Below, one piece after another: positions 18,976 through 19,387 of a stretch of DNA of 19,387 nt. Under the pieces are notes generated by a model, which saw only the letters and a list, made by a program, of their open reading frames with translations, was not told where the DNA came from and made no database searches. A program made the translations under genes and the position numbers. Each line of letters begins with the position of its first letter. Position 1 is the stretch's first letter. Source of the stretch: Coemansia sp. RSA 922 (Eukaryota; Kickxellomycota; Kickxellomycetes; Kickxellales; Kickxellaceae); assembly GCA_027577415.1 (NCBI GenBank), contig JANBQS010000380.1, forward strand, positions 1 to 19,387. Reading direction: 5' to 3'.

Positions 18976-19387
18976 GCTGTTACCCGGGCTGTCGGCATGG
19001 TAAGCCAGTCGATCGCTGGTGTCGTGCGACACTATGTTGATTGGCTGTGGCGCGGCGGTGCTAGTGGTACTGGGCCTAATGGATATGCTGGGCGTAGTAG
19101 CAGTAGTCTGTTCCAGTGGCACGGTAGAAGCATCGCTCGACAACTGTGGCTGCTGGTGAATGGTCTCTTTCGGCGGCACGCCCTCTAGAGTGCACAATTA
19201 GAAAAGGCAACACAATGAATGGCGAGATTTAGTGCCGAAGAATATATATGCAAAGCTTGACTATTTCCTGTCTGGACGGATGACGATCATCTGGCCAAAA
19301 TAAAAACCCCTTCAATGCCGTCCCTCCTTTTTTAGCACAAAAGAGGAAGGTAGACGACATGTGCTCACAAACAAGCACAATAGCAGA
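18976..19387 (-). promoter_or_regulatory. Upstream region of the RIM15-like gene
   Basis: On the minus strand the RIM15 frame stays open from 19197 (a TTG, directly after an in-frame TAA at 19198-19200) down to the first ATG at 18975. These 222 bases are therefore either 5'UTR or a coding extension with an unseen start. A TATA-like ATATATAT lies at 19242-19249. A CCCCT (AGGGG on the transcribed strand) lies at 19307-19311. A branch-like TTCTAAT then CTCTAG near 19185-19205 resembles an intron end, but I could find no donor that keeps the frame open. Nothing else is visible up to the window edge. Confidence 0.45.

Noticed and set aside
19229..19360. 43-codon minus-strand frame upstream of RIM15
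   Set aside because: It has no signal peptide or recognisable motif and overlaps the TATA-like element. It could be an upstream ORF, but nothing supports it, and no splice keeps it in frame with RIM15.

Overview
The window is nuclear DNA from a fungus, most likely an early-diverging lineage. My best guess is Zoopagomycota/Kickxellales-like, made from gene content and style and not from any database search. Pointers are a Rim15-type kinase, a Prm10-type ThrE transporter and a Ste14-type methyltransferase (fungal), next to muskelin and MRNIP homologues, which budding yeasts lack. Coding frames are almost intron-free. The one intron I can prove is about 100 bp, with a GTAAGC donor, a TACTAAT branch site and a TAG acceptor. 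Coding DNA is GC-rich and the gaps between genes are AT-rich.

Layout: (1) 1-2924 (+), muskelin, 5' end cut off by the window, with an intron at 86-186. (2) 3051-3875 (-), isoprenylcysteine carboxyl methyltransferase (Ste14/ICMT), convergent with muskelin. (3) 3876-4358, a divergent promoter region. (4) 4359-6719 (+), a ThrE/Prm10-family membrane transporter with a long polar N-terminus. (5) 6980-7837 (+), an MRNIP-like zinc-ribbon protein. (6) 7908-8885 (-), a YIH1/IMPACT homologue, convergent with MRNIP and with closely spaced opposing poly(A) signals. (7) 9339-9470 (+), a 43-residue open frame too small for ordinary gene finding. It has a textbook signal peptide and its own TATA-box promoter, and it encodes a short Pro/Arg-rich cationic secreted peptide. 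(8) 9568-18975 (-), a giant Rim15-like kinase of about 3,135 residues. It carries PAS, C2HC zinc finger, split AGC kinase and receiver domains behind a roughly 1,530-residue low-complexity N-terminal region.

Several genes touch nutrient and stress signalling by family knowledge: Rim15 (TOR/PKA output), IMPACT/Yih1 (Gcn2 control) and muskelin (CTLH/GID ubiquitin ligase). Nothing shows that they are co-regulated; fungal gene order is usually loose, and each gene here appears to have its own promoter. The most novel item is the small secreted peptide gene. Next come the unusual Rim15 receiver (phospho-acceptor Asp kept, switch Thr/Ser replaced by Ala) and the conserved paired SRW motifs of the MRNIP-like protein.
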